Assembly: GCF_022201045.2 (NCBI RefSeq)
Contig: NC_068559.1
Coordinates: 9,171,501 to 9,235,500, forward strand
Length of the DNA stretch: 64,000 nt
Direction: 5' to 3'
Source of the DNA: Citrus sinensis
Taxonomy: Eukaryota > Streptophyta > Magnoliopsida > Sapindales > Rutaceae
In this document: positions 22,862-34,423 of the stretch, piece by piece
Layout of the letters: every line of letters begins with the position of its first letter
Numbering within the stretch: position 1 is the first letter of the stretch
Program-made: the position numbers and the translations under genes
Notes under the pieces: model-generated
The model's input: the letters and a program-made list of their open reading frames with translations, nothing else
The model's database searches: none
What the model was told of the DNA's origin: nothing

Positions 22862-23640
22862 TTCTCTTTTTATTTAAATCCAATAATATGTAACCATTAA
22901 TAATAATTAATTATAAGTCTTTTGAAACATTCATTTATTTTATTATGCTAACAATTAAACTTTAGTGGCTTAAAATATATCAATTAATTAACATAGGAAG
23001 AGAGATTCTTTCATCTTCTCTCAATAATGCCACTAAGGCCTAAATTTAATTTTAATAATTTTAATGTCTCTTCCTCTTTCTATTTAAATCCAATAATATG
23101 TAACCATTAATAATAATTAATTATAAGTCTTTTGAAACATTCATTTATTTTATTATGCTAGCAATTAAACTTTAGTGGCTTAAAATACATTAATTAATTA
23201 ATATAGGAAGAGAGATTCTTTCATCTTCCCTCAATAATGCCACTAAGGCTTAAGTTTAATTTTAATAATTTTAATGTCTCTTCCTCTTCCTATTTAAATC
23301 CAATAATATGTAACCATTAATAATAATTAATTATAAGTCTTTTGAAACATTAATTTATTTTATTATGGTAGCAATTAAACTTTAGTGGCTTAAAATACAT
23401 CAATTAATTAACATAGGAAGAGAGGTTCTTTCATCTTCCCTCAACAATGCCACTATGGCCTAATTTTAATGCAATAATCTCATATTTAATTATGCAACCT
23501 TTTATTTAGTGCCTTTTGGCTTCTTCAAATTTTATTATGGTAGCAATTAAACTTTAGTGACTTAAAATACATTAATTAATTAACACATGAAGAGATGTTC
23601 TTTCATCTTCCCTCAACAATGCCACTAAAGCCTAATTCTT
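22862..23640. repeat. 210-bp tandem repeat, about 3.6 copies
   Basis: The unit contains CAATAATATGTAACCATTAA (at 22881, 23091 and 23301, exactly 210 bases apart), then TAGTGGCTTAAAATA, GGAAGAGAG.TTCTTTCATC and AATGCCACTA. A fourth, partial and more diverged copy runs from about 23525 to 23640, its first half replaced by unrelated sequence. Copies 1-3 are about 95 % alike by eye. The array ends about 20 bases before the first exon of the beta-galactosidase pseudogene, so it sits in its former promoter. Confidence 0.92.
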
Positions 23641-24056
23641 CTTATTCTAAATTTAAGTTTCATTTGCTTGTTATCATCAGCAACGCAAGTCGATTATGAT
23701 GCAACTGCCATTATAATTAATGAAAAATGATGAGTTATCTTCTCTGGTGCAATTCACTATATCCTCGCAGCACTCCACAAGTACTGCATGCAAATAATTA
23801 ATTTACAATTTCTCAAATCACTTGCACTTTCACATTTTCTTCTTCTTTTAACCCCCAAAAAAAAATGCTACTTTGCTGCGAAAATATTATCTTAAATTTT
23901 TTTTGTTCCTAACAAGCCAAACATGATCCCACATTCAAAACGGTGCGCTTTCATGTTTAGAAAAAATTATGGGCAATATTTTTGGATCAAATAGCATTGT
24001 TATTCTTTAAATATGCAAATTTTGATATGATTTATTTTTATATGCGTTGTATTTGT

Positions 24057-25219
24057 TGATGAGCATAATTTATATACATATTTTACCCTTAATTATATAA
24101 TTGCTAGTTATTTTTATTTGTTATTTTTTTAATTAATTGAATTATTTTATTGCATAGGGAATTAATTGGAGATTATGGATGCAAAGTACGTAAAGAATAA
24201 CAATTGGACAACATTGAAGAGCAAATCAATTTGTGAAAGTAATTAAGGAGATGTGCAAGAAATTCTGTTCGAAGAAATCAAAGCCAATAAATTGAATATC
24301 CATGCTCGTGCAAACAAAAAAGAGGTTTAAAGCTAAAGTGGGCAGCAATATAAAAGGGAGTTTTGCTTTTGAATTAAAGGCTAGACGGAAACGAAAGAAG
24401 AAGTAGAATTCGGCTTTGAACAGGGAGCAGCGGCAGCAGCAATATTTCGGCTTCCATGGCTGATTTTATTTCTTTTGTTGCTCCCAATTCAAGTATGTCT
24501 AGCTAATTTTCTTATACTGAGGTTAAGGATGAAACCCTATTCAATGAAATAATTATCTTTTTATTTATTTAATTCCCTATATATGTTCTTTAATAATCAT
24601 GGTTTTTATTTCACATGATTAATTGGATGTTATTAAAATCTTTTCATCAATTCTGTCATGCATTATTGATTGTTAGGATTAATATTCGATTAAATCTATG
24701 CTTGGATCTATAAAGTTTATACATGATTATCTTTAATTCTATATCTTTCATTAAATTATTTATACAGAGTACTTAGAAAAACTTTGACTCTTTGTTATTC
24801 AATATGTTTACATGGGATACTTAAATATCATATTATTAAGCAGAAAAAGAACCTACACAAGATTAATTTTATTTGGGCTTAATTGTTATATCCATGAGAT
24901 GACATAGATTGATTTCGAGTTGTCACTCTAAAATTGGGGATTAATGAATATTTAGATAATTACTAGTTGAATAGTGGTGGATTCTGAAACCTTGGTAATT
25001 TCTATCCTATTGAATTCTCCTTTATTGTAATTGCTTCTTTCGTTTAATTAGTTTGATTTCCCTTAAAATCTCAATTTTCTCAACTAGGTTAGGATTAATA
25101 TTAATTTTGGATTTAAATTAGACATTTCAATTTATAACAATCCCTGTGGGATCGACCTCGTTACCACTATTCTATTTCTAGATTCGTGCGCTTGCGAGTA
25201 TATTAAAATTTTCACAACA
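24057..25219 (+). repeat. 5' LTR of gypsy element 3
   Basis: It is 1163 bp with TG...CA ends. TATAAAAG at 24349-24356 is the probable TATA box, and the start site should fall near 24380. The 3' end (ATTCGTGCGCTTGCGAGTA then AAATTTTCACAACA) resembles the corresponding end of the first gypsy LTR read on the minus strand (TCGTGCGCTTGCGAGTACAT), so the elements are related. Confidence 0.95.
24349..24356 (+). promoter_or_regulatory. LTR TATA box
   Basis: TATAAAAG in the middle of the 5' LTR is preserved in the 3' LTR at about 31313-31320. Transcription from the 3' copy would run into the beta-galactosidase exon 2 remnant. Confidence 0.5.
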
Positions 25220-25225
25220 AGTTTT

Positions 25226-25240
25226 TGGCGCCGTTGCCGG
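25226..25240 (+). other. primer-binding site, tRNA-Asp type
   Basis: TGGCGCCGTTGCCGG stands six bases after the LTR end and is complementary to the 3' end of plant tRNA-Asp. Confidence 0.9.
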
Positions 25241-25559
25241 AGATTATGCTAGAAAGTCAGTTTAATCTAGGTTGATTTGATTCTTCCACTAGTTATAATT
25301 TAGGTTGTTTTTTATTTTTTAATTAAAAAACACAAAAAAAAATATTTGTCTTTAAATTCATTGTTTAGTTGTTTGATTTCTTTTATTTTTATTTTTAAAT
25401 TTCGTTTATTCTCATTATTGTTGGTTTATTTTATTTTATTTTATTTTATTTTTCTTTTCCTTGTCTAGTTAGTTTATGAGTGTTTGGAAACGTGATTCAA
25501 CAAATCATTTGATTAAAAGAGAGTCGAAAATTGATAGTAGTTAAGCTAGTTCTTTAGAA

Positions 25560-28554
25560 GTGATGGATGACCCAAACAGACTATTGCCAATACTTCCACC
25601 AATGCAAGCAGAGAAAACCCTTAGAGAATATTTTTCACCACTTGCAGCCAACCAACCATCTTGTATTGTGTTGCCACAAACCACAGCAACACACTTTGAA
25701 CTCAAGCCCTCTATCATTCAACTTTTACCATCTTTCCATGGGTTAGAGAGAGAGGATCCATATTTGCACATTAAGGAATTTCTTGACATATGCTCTACAT
25801 TTCGTTTTCAAAATTTTAATGATGAGTCCATTAGACTTCGTATGTTCCCTTTCTCATTAAAAGACAAAGCGAAAGCTTGGTTGAATTCACTTCCTGCTGG
25901 GTCTATTACTACGTGGGATGAATTGAGTAATAAGTTCCTCACCAAGTTTTTCCCTATGTCTAAAACAAATGCCCTTAGGAGAGAGATAAGTGATTTTTAT
26001 CAAAGAGAGGGTGAGCAATTTTATGAGTGTTGGGAAAGATTCAATGATTTACTCCTCAAGTGTCCCCACCATGGTTTTGAAAAATGGAGACTTATACAGT
26101 GCTTTTATAATAGTTTTGAAATATAAGTGTGCAACCCAAGAGGGGGGGTGAATTGGAAATTTAAAAATTATCCTAGCAAATCCACACAACAAGTAATCTA
26201 ATGCCTTAATCAATTCGAAAACAATAAATTCAATGAAAGCACAATAATAAATGAGCAAGGGAAGAGAAAGCAAACTCAAGGATTTTTACGTGGTTCGGCA
26301 ATCCCCGCCTACGTCCACGCCTCCAAGCACACCGGGCTTGAGGATTTCACTATCCAAGCCTTTCCAAGGCTTCAAACGATTACAATTGACTTCAAGGTGT
26401 CAATGAACCTTTACAACAAGAGATTATATCTCCAATCTCTTCACCCCAAGTGTCTCTCACACTTGTACTCTCACAATTTGATGAGAAATGATAAATACAA
26501 CAATGAATCTCTCTTTAAGAGTGGATATACAAATTATAGCTCAATGATGATTCAACAAATGATGATTTACGAAATGGAAGCTCAATATATGTTATATGAT
26601 CTTATATTTGCTTGTGTTAGTTCTTAAAATGAAGTTTGAGTTGAGTTTTTATAGTGAAAGCCCAAAAACTAGCCGTTATAGGTAAATTCCAGCGCTCAAG
26701 CGGTTAGCCGCTTGATTATCCGGCTAGCCGCTCAGGAACAGTAATATTACCGTTATTTTTGAATTTTGCTACAGTACTACTGTTCACAAAAATTACACTT
26801 TAGCCCAAAACTTTCTATAATTATACTATGGCCCAAATCGTCAGAAAACTTTGCAAATAGGTCCAATTTCAGAACTTCATAAAAATAGATGTCTTTCTCA
26901 AACTTTCTGAAATTATGATATGGCCCCAAAGATTTTCTTGTTTCACACAAAGGTCCTTTTCAACATAATACCTATATTTTTCAAAGTTCTCAAAATCTTT
27001 CACTTTAGTCCAAAATATTCATAAATTATAGTATGGCCCAAAACATTTCAAATGTTTGTAAAAACGTCCAACTCCGAAATTTAATACTTATTAAAATCAA
27101 AGATTTCAAATCTTAGCATTTAAGTCCAAATTACTTAAATTCACAAAATACTTTTCTTTATAAAAACTAAAACTTTTAGTTTATGAAAATTATTTAATTA
27201 AATTAATTTCTTGAGCTTCTCAAATGCTAAATCAAACATCAATTAAATCATACCGGCTTTACAAGAATTTATTGCACTAATTTGTTCGTTGAGCTCTAAA
27301 CTATTCTTGATGTCGCCATTGTCCGTTGAGTGTCTTCAATCTTGATTTCACTTGATTTACTTGTATAAATATTATCCTTCAAAAACTAGTAAAAATGTGA
27401 AATACAATATTTATTAAATCACTCAATACATATGTTTGTTATCATCAAAATTACATTATGTATAGCCCTTTAGGCTAACAAGTTTAACTATGTCAAATCG
27501 TCATATGATAGAGTCTATGAATGGTGGGAGATTTTTGAACTTACATGAAGGGGCTGCATGGGATTTCTTTAATTTACTTTCTGAAAATTCTCAACAGTGT
27601 GATTTTTCAAATCAAAGGGAAAAATTATCTCAAGTTTCTAGAAAGGGTCTATACGAAGTTAAGGATGACTTTGATGTGAAAACCACTCTAGCTACACTTT
27701 CTAGGAAAGTAGATGCCTTAGTTATGAACCAATCCATAAATCATCATCCTAGTGTAGCTAATGAGGTTTGTACTCTTTGTTCTAACTTGTCTCATACAGC
27801 ACAAAATTGTCCATCATTACCAGTCTATCAAGAGGCTTATTCTGAGCAGGTACATGCCTTACAATCATATGAGAAAACCTCTAATAGTCCATATTCATCC
27901 ACATATAATCATAATTGGAGGAATCACCCTAATTTTTCTTGGAAACAAAATTAACCTTTGTCAAACCAAGGAGGACAACAATTTAACATGCCCAATCAAC
28001 AATTTGTCCCTCCTAGCCAAGTATATCCTCCTGCCCAACAACCTATGTCTCAATTTGTTGCACCCCAACAAAGAAAGTCTTCTTTAGATGATACACTTCA
28101 AAGTTTCATTTAGTCAACCCAATAAGCTTTGCAGTCAACCCAACAAGCTTTTCAGTCAAATACTCAAGTTATTCTGAAGCTTGAACATCAATTGGGTCAA
28201 TTATCAACTACTGTAGTGGGGAGAGAAAAAGGAAAATTCCCAAGTCAACCAATTCCCAATCCTAAAGGAGTGCATGAAGTTGAATTGAGTTCAAGCCATC
28301 AGCATGAAGAAGAAAAATATGTTATGACCTTGAGAAGAGGAAAGTTATTTGACAACAAGGTGGAGGTTCAAACAAGGAAGATATCTAAGCCTACTTCTTC
28401 AGATCCAGTTCCATCACAAGAGTCATCAACAAATGATCCAGAAAAGAGTGGCCCATCAGCTTACATTCCCAAGGCTCCTTTTCCTCAAAGGTTAGCAAAG
28501 GTAAAAAAAAAGGGACTTCAACGGGTGAGATTATGGAAATCTTCAAGCAAGTAA
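25560..28554 (+). pseudogene. gag of gypsy element 3, interrupted by a solo LTR and stops
   Basis: The start is MMDDPNRLLPILPPMQAEKT. The Retrotrans_gag core (IRLRMFPFSLKDKAKAWLNS) is near 25835-25900, and the frame runs to 26116, where the solo LTR begins. After 27481 the same frame resumes (MSNRHMIESMNGGRFLNLHE) with a short zinc-knuckle-like CTLCSNLSHTAQNCP (27769-27813) and a Gln/Pro-rich tail. Stops at 27952, 28111 and 28123 stand where the family has Gln (CAA or CAG), so each is explained by one C-to-T change. The frame then continues to about 28510, where a frameshift leads into the protease frame. Confidence 0.88.
26117..27480. mobile_element. solo LTR of another retrotransposon, 1364 bp
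   Basis: The insertion begins TGAAATATAAGTGTG and ends TTTAGGCTAACA, that is TG...CA, and is flanked by the 5-bp duplication AGTTT (26112-26116 and 27481-27485). Removing it with one AGTTT copy makes the gag frame continuous. No coding capacity is present. It includes the conserved-looking block ACGTGGTTCGGCAATCCCCG (26288-26307) and a GC-rich palindromic part (CGGCTAGCCG near 26721). Most likely the rest of a full element was lost by LTR-LTR recombination. The family (copia or gypsy) cannot be decided. Confidence 0.88.
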
Positions 28555-29297
28555 GTATAAACATCCCTTTACTCGATGCTATTAAGCAAGTTCCTTCGGA
28601 TGCCAAGTTTTTGAAAGATTTATGTACTAAAAAGAGAAATTTACATGCCGCCAAAAAGGTATTTTTAACTGAACAAACTAACAATTTACTACAATGTAAA
28701 ATGCCACTAAAATTTAAGGTTCCAGGTTCCCCTACTATCTCATGTGTTATAGGGAACCAATGTTTTGATAAAACATTATTGGATTTGGGTGCTAGTGTTA
28801 ATATCTTGTCTTATTCTGTTTACATGCAACTTGGACTAGGAGAATTAAAATCAACTTCTATTGTTCTGCAACTTGCTGATAGGTCAATGAAAATACCTCG
28901 TGGTATTATAGAGGATGTGTTGATACAGATTGACAAATTTTATTATCCTGTTGATTTTATTGGTATTGATACTCAGCATGTACAGGATCCTAAGAAATAC
29001 ACCTCAGTTATTCTAGATCGTCCTTTCTTAGCTACAACTGATGCTCATATTAGTTGCAGAACTGGAAACATGGAATTGTCTTTTGGTAACATGACCATGG
29101 AATTAAACATTTTTAATGTTCCCAAGCAGGCACAAGAAGATGATGAAGTCGTTGAAGTAGATATGATAGAAGCATCAATTGATGACTCACTTATTTCTAA
29201 CCACTGTGACAATCCATTAATACTATGCACAACTGACTCTAATTACTCTGTTGATGTTGATAGTGGTATTGAAGACGTTAATGCTTTACTTGATTAG
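28533..29297 (+). pseudogene. aspartic protease region of gypsy element 3
   Basis: The 254-codon frame carries the protease site LLDLGASVNILSYSVYMQLG, flap region LQLADRSMKIPRGIIEDVLI and the end motif VILDRPFLATTDAH (normally ILGRPFL). It is about 70-75 % alike, by eye, to the protease of the first gypsy element. It ends at TAG 29295-29297. A further short frame (29376-29573) starts like the RT leader (MKKVVRSKVLKLLD) and then loses all similarity, marking the deletion of pol. Confidence 0.88.
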
Positions 29298-29573
29298 ACT
29301 CTTATCATAGATCTAATTAAGTGGAAAGAAAAGATTGAGCCACTTCCTCCTGAAGAGAAAAGTGAACCATTCAAGTTGGAGCTACTTCCTAAAAAAGTGC
29401 AACATAAGTCACATTCTGGCATGAAAAAAGTGGTAAGATCTAAAGTGCTTAAATTATTAGATTTTTATACTACTTTAGATAACTCTCAGGATAGCTTGGA
29501 CCAGAAGAGATCAAAGCAGTACGATATTGAGGAGTTTCATTACCATCATCCTTTTATGGATAAAATGCCCTAG

Positions 29574-29802
29574 TGCTTAATCAATTATGCTTTTTGGTAT
29601 TTTCTGTATAATTGCTTTGATTTTCACCAAATTTTTATTGATCCTGGTTGATTTTTTGTTTACATTGATTTGTTAGTTAATAGGATTTTTTTTATTTCAT
29701 TATTTATATTTCTTCTAACCTTTTCTTTTTAGTTGTCATTTTTTTTAAGCTTTCCCAACCTATCCAGGTGTGTTCTCTCCAACTTTCTTTTTATTATTTA
29801 TG

Positions 29803-29834
<32 letters not shown>

Positions 29835-31020
29835 TCTTCTCATTTGTTTGCATGCATATCTTTTGTTTGTGAAACATTGAGGACAATGTTCCGAATAAGT
29901 TTGGGGGTGGGAATAGTGTGTGCTTTGTTTGTTAAAAAAAACCAAAAAAAAATTTCAAAATTTCAAAAATTCAAAAATTCAAAAATAAAAAAAATTGTGT
30001 TTTTTTTTGTTTTTACGTGAAAAGCCAATGATAAGAACTTGATTGACAATGAATATGATTTTTAGAAAATGTTGAATATTGTCTTAATTTATACTTGATT
30101 CTTGTGTTAGTTTCTCTTGATTGAGATTCTTTAAACCATGAGCACTAATATCAATTCTTTCGTAATTTTGACTTGAAATTTGATATTAACACAACCTGAG
30201 TTGAAAATTTTAAATAGAGTAAATGACTATTTGTCTTGATTCTTATCTCCACAATACAAATTAGTATACACAGGCGCCAAAGTCAGAAATAGCTACCTAT
30301 AACCCTTAAGAGTGAAGCTATCCTTGAGTAATTTGGGTTTATGTACTATAAGTATGTAGAGGATAATCTACCATGAGAAGAAGGCTACCTTAAGGGGTAG
30401 AGTGAAAGCTCCTGACTATGGTTAAAAAAAAAAAGAAAAAAAAAAAAAAAGAGAAAAAGAAACAAAAAATCAAGTGCGTGTGCTGAAAAAAAAATTAAAA
30501 GAAAATGCACATAAAAGCCTGTGAAAAAAAAATTGGAGATTAAGATGATAAAATTAGTTTGACCTACTCTTTTTTTTGTTTAAGGCGAAGGCTGTTGATA
30601 TCGAAGATTTTAGGAATGAATTTGATTGAATTGATTTCACACACACACACTACAAGAATCGAAAGAGAGAAGAGATTGATTATTGAATTAAAGTTAGAAC
30701 TTTGCCAATATTTTGAAATTTTCTTTGAGCTATATAATTTTTGCAATCTTTGAGGCTATTTTTCATGTTTTATTTAAATTTTTTTTGTTCTTTTAATTTA
30801 ATTTAATTTTTTTAACTGATGTTTGTGGGTATCATCACTGAAGCCCTCACGAGACTATAACTCATCCACTAGGGACGCCTAGGGGTTTAAAGGCTTGTTG
30901 CAATCGCAATCACCTGCGAAAATGGTTTAGTTAGGATTTACTTTTTGTTTCGTTACTTTTGTTTTTGTTTTTAATTTTAGTTTTGCTCGAGGACTAGCAA
31001 AATCTAAGTCTAGGGGTATT
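29574..31020 (+). other. 3' non-coding part of gypsy element 3
   Basis: This stretch is T-rich, then A-rich. It holds a (TTA)n run at about 29804-29833, the string GAGGACAATGTT followed by AAGTTTGGGGGTGGG (29878-29913) that is typical of the post-pol part of Athila relatives, and long A tracts. A G/A run (TCTAGGGGTATT) just before 31021 is the likely polypurine tract. No protein is encoded. Confidence 0.6.
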
Positions 31021-32182
31021 TGATGAGCATAATTTATATACATATTTTACCCTTAATTATATAATTGCTAGTTATTTTTATTTGTTATTTTTTTAATTAA
31101 TTGAATTATTTTATTGCATAGGGAATTAATTGGAGATTATGGATGCAAAGTACGTAAAGAATAACAATTGGACAACATTGAAGATCAAATCAATTTGTGA
31201 AAGTAATTAAGGAGATGTGCAAGAAATTCTGTTCGAAGAAATCGAAGCCAATAAATTGAATATCCATGCTCATGCAAACAAAGAAGAGGTTTAAAGCTAA
31301 AGTGGGCAGCAATATAAAAGGGAGTTTTGCTTTTGAATTAAAGGTTGGACGGAAACGAAAGAAGAAGTAGAATTCGGCTTTGAACAGAGAGCAGCGGCAG
31401 CAGCAATATTTCGGCTTCCATAGTTGATTTTATTTCTTTTGTTGCTCTCAATTCAAGTATGTCTAGCTAATTTTCTTATACTGAGGTTAAGGATGAAACC
31501 CTATTAAATGAAATAATTATCTTTTTAATTATTAATTCCCTATATATGTTCTTTAATAATTATGGTTTTTATTTCACATGATTAATTGGATGTTATTAAA
31601 ATCTTTTCATCAATTCTGTCATGCATTATTGATTGTTAGGATTAATATTCGATTAAATCTATGCTTGAATCTATAAAGTTTATACATGATTATCTTTGAT
31701 TCTATGTCTTTCATTAAATTGTTTACACAGAGTACTTAGGAAAACTTTGACTCTTTGTTATTCAATATGTTTACATGGAACACTTAGATATCATATTATT
31801 AAGCAGAAAAAGAACCTACACAAGATTAATTTTATTTGGGCTTAATTGTTATATCCATGAGATGACATAGATTAATTTCGAGTTGTCACTCTAAAATTGG
31901 GGATTGATGAATATTTAGATAATTACTAGTTGAATAGTGGTGGATTCTGAAACCTTAGTAATTTCTATCATATTGAATTCTCCTTTATTGTAATTGCTTC
32001 TTTAGTTTAATTAGTTTGATTTCCCTTAAAATCTCAATTTTCTCAACTAGGTTAGGATTAATATTAATTTTGGATTTAAATTAGACATTTCAATTTATAA
32101 CAATCCCTGTGGGATCGACCTCGTTACCACTATTCTATTTCTAGATTCGTGCGCTTGCGAGTATATTAAAATTTTCACAACA
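31021..32182 (+). repeat. 3' LTR of gypsy element 3
   Basis: It is 1162 bp and matches the 5' LTR along its whole length with about 28 scattered differences and small indels near 31525-31535. Its end is followed by the TTTGT duplication and then by the beta-galactosidase exon 2 acceptor. Confidence 0.95.
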
Positions 32183-32293
32183 TTTGTGCAGATGTGGCCA
32201 GATCTTATACAAAAGGCAAAGGATGAAGGACTCGATGCAATTGAAACTTATATTATTTGGAATGCTCATGACCCTCAACGTCGTCAGGTGTCA

Positions 32294-32349
<56 letters not shown>
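32294..32349. repeat. (TTA)n microsatellite
   Basis: About 18 ATT units lie in intron 2 of the beta-galactosidase pseudogene. Confidence 0.95.
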
Positions 32350-32775
32350 GTGCAATATTTATTATTATTGAAATAAACATACAAAATTAACTTGTTTAAT
32401 CTTCCTTTTGAGAAGAGATCAGTACGTTTTCTCAAGAAATTTGGATTTTATCAATTTTTTAATTTTTAATTTGATATTTTCAAAGTCGCGCAAACCGCAA
32501 TTCTATTTCCTAATTTTGAATATAATTTCCGTCACCTAAAAGTAATTTTTGGCACCAAATGATCTTGAAATAACCACATGACAAGTGCAAATTATATATT
32601 AATGAACAGAAGAAGCAAAATGTTTGTAAAAGTTACCTGCATCAATCTGTCTTTTCTAAGCAACGTTAATCTAATCCTTGTAATCCTTGAAAACGACGTT
32701 GCTCTTCCACCCAAACTCAACTGCCACATTTGCTAGCGGGTTGTGCTAGGAGACCAAAAGCAAGTATGATACTTA

Positions 32776-33427
32776 TGGTGCGTATACTTCATGGAATAAG
32801 AATAGAGTGGAATGGGAATAGGCTGAGAATGAGAATAGATTGGAAAGGAAATGAGAAATGGGAATCAGATTTCAATATTTACTTGGCAAAAGTAAATGGG
32901 AATGGGAATGCGTTGAAATGTCATTGATGTGTTTACTTGCCAAAATAAATCGGAATGAAGAATGTGAATGAGAATCAATTTACCAAAATATCCATAGTAT
33001 TAATAAGTAATAAAAATAATTAATTTATCATTATTAAGAATATTATCATTATTGTTGTTATTATTACTATTATTATTATTAAAAATAATATTAACAATAA
33101 TTAATAATAACTAAAATAATAAAGTTAATAAAATTTAATAATAATAATAATATTTTAGTTATTATTAATCATTGTTAATATTATTTTTATTAATATTATC
33201 ATTATTAACATTTAATAATAATATTATTATTAAATTTTATTAACTTTATTATTTTAGTTATTATTAATTATTGTTAATATTATTTTTATTAATATTATTA
33301 TTATTAACATTTATTATTATTATTATTAAATTTTATTAACTTTATTATTTTAGTTATTATTAATTATTGTTATTATTATTTTTATTAATATTATCATTAT
33401 TAAAATTTATTATTATTATTGTTATTA

Positions 33428-33458
<31 letters not shown>

Positions 33459-33581
33459 TAACATTTATTATTATTATTATTATATTTTATTAACTTTATT
33501 ATTTTAGATATTATTAATTACTGTTAATATTATTTTTATTAATATTATCATTATTAAAATTTATTATTATTATTGTTATTA

Positions 33582-33612
<31 letters not shown>

Positions 33613-33729
33613 TAACATTTATTATTATTATTATTATATTTTATTAACTTTATTATTTTAGATATTATTAATTACTGTTAATATTATTTTTATTAATATT
33701 ATCATTATTAAAATTTATTATTATTATTG

Positions 33730-33760
<31 letters not shown>

Positions 33761-34129
33761 TAACATTTATTATTATTATTATTATTATATTTTATTAACT
33801 TTATTATTTTAGATATTATTAATTACTGTTAATATTATTTTTATTAATATTATCATTATTAATATTATCATTATTAACATTTATTATTATTATTATTAAA
33901 TTTTATTAACTTTATTATTTTAGTAATTATTAATTATCGTTATTATTATTTTTAATAATAATAACAACAATAATGATAATATTGTTAATAATGATAAATT
34001 AATTATTTTTATTAATTATTATTTTTATCATTATTTTTATTGTTAATATTGATAATATTAATAAATAATAATAATTACTAATAACTAAAATAATAAAGTT
34101 AATAAATTTTAATTATAATAATAATAATA

Positions 34130-34163
<34 letters not shown>

Positions 34164-34423
34164 ACATTTAAAATAATAAAATTAATTGTAATTTGAATGA
34201 AGGTAATTTGGGAAATATGAAAAAAATTATAGGGATACAAAAGAAAACATATATTCTATTTTCATTCCCAACCTCCCATGGGAATGGGATTCCCATTTTT
34301 TATTCCCAAATTGTGTGGGACCCACACATTTTATTCTCATTCACAAATTACATTTTGCCAAGTAAATATGAATTTCATTCATTCCTTCATTCTCATTCCC
34401 TATTCCATGAAGTAAACACACCA
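32776..34423. mobile_element. PIF/Harbinger-like non-autonomous TIR element with TTA-rich core
   Basis: The left end TGGTGCGTATACTTCATGGA and the right end read inward, TGGTGTGTTTACTTCATGGA, match at 18 of 20 bases. Similarity continues through GAATGAGAAT-type repeats for about 100 bases. The trinucleotide TTA flanks both ends (32773-32775 and 34424-34426), as expected for PIF/Harbinger. The core (about 33000-34160) is almost purely (TTA)n/(TAA)n with imperfect units of about 150 bp repeated at 33483, 33637 and 33788, plus inverted copies. There is no transposase frame. The assignment to Harbinger rests on the TTA duplication. Confidence 0.75.

Larger units (their letters stand above)
24057..32182 (+). 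mobile_element. complete gypsy LTR retrotransposon, non-autonomous, 8126 bp
   Basis: Two LTRs (24057-25219 and 31021-32182) start with TGATGAGCATAATTT and end with TTTTCACAACA. They are flanked by the same 5-bp target duplication TTTGT (24052-24056 and 32183-32187). The tRNA-Asp primer site is at 25226-25240. Inside are gag and protease remnants. Only a stub of about 100 degraded codons stands where reverse transcriptase should begin, and nothing of RNase H or integrase. About 28 differences between the LTRs were counted by eye (roughly 2.4 %), nearly all transitions, so insertion is fairly recent. A solo LTR of another family is nested in gag. The host site is four bases before the exon 2 acceptor of a beta-galactosidase pseudogene. 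Confidence 0.95.
23659..32470 (+). pseudogene. GH35 beta-galactosidase pseudogene, exons 1-3, split by a retrotransposon
   Basis: Exon 1 (about 23659-23780) reads ATQVDYDATAIIINEK, two stops, VIFSGAIHY, then after a 2-base insertion PRSTPQ and a GT donor. Exon 2 (32192-32288) follows a TGCAG acceptor and reads [20 protein letters not shown] then [12 protein letters not shown] with a GT donor. Exon 3 begins at 32423 after CAG (YVFSRNLDFINF) and soon loses similarity. These are the first conserved blocks of plant apoplastic beta-galactosidases, which trim galactose from wall polymers. The two TGA codons stand where the family has Arg-Arg, consistent with CGA-to-TGA changes. Intron 1 contains the whole gypsy element 24057-32182. 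The catalytic part of the gene is missing. Confidence 0.88.

Noticed and set aside
26738..26752. TAATATTAC, the nonanucleotide of geminivirus replication origins, inside the solo LTR
   Set aside because: It lacks the GC-rich stem, iterons and any Rep-like frame; in AT-rich DNA the 9-mer is expected by chance.
24057..32182. Considered whether the gypsy element encodes an envelope-like protein after pol, as some Athila elements do
   Set aside because: The 29574-31020 part has no open frame beyond about 95 codons and is low complexity.
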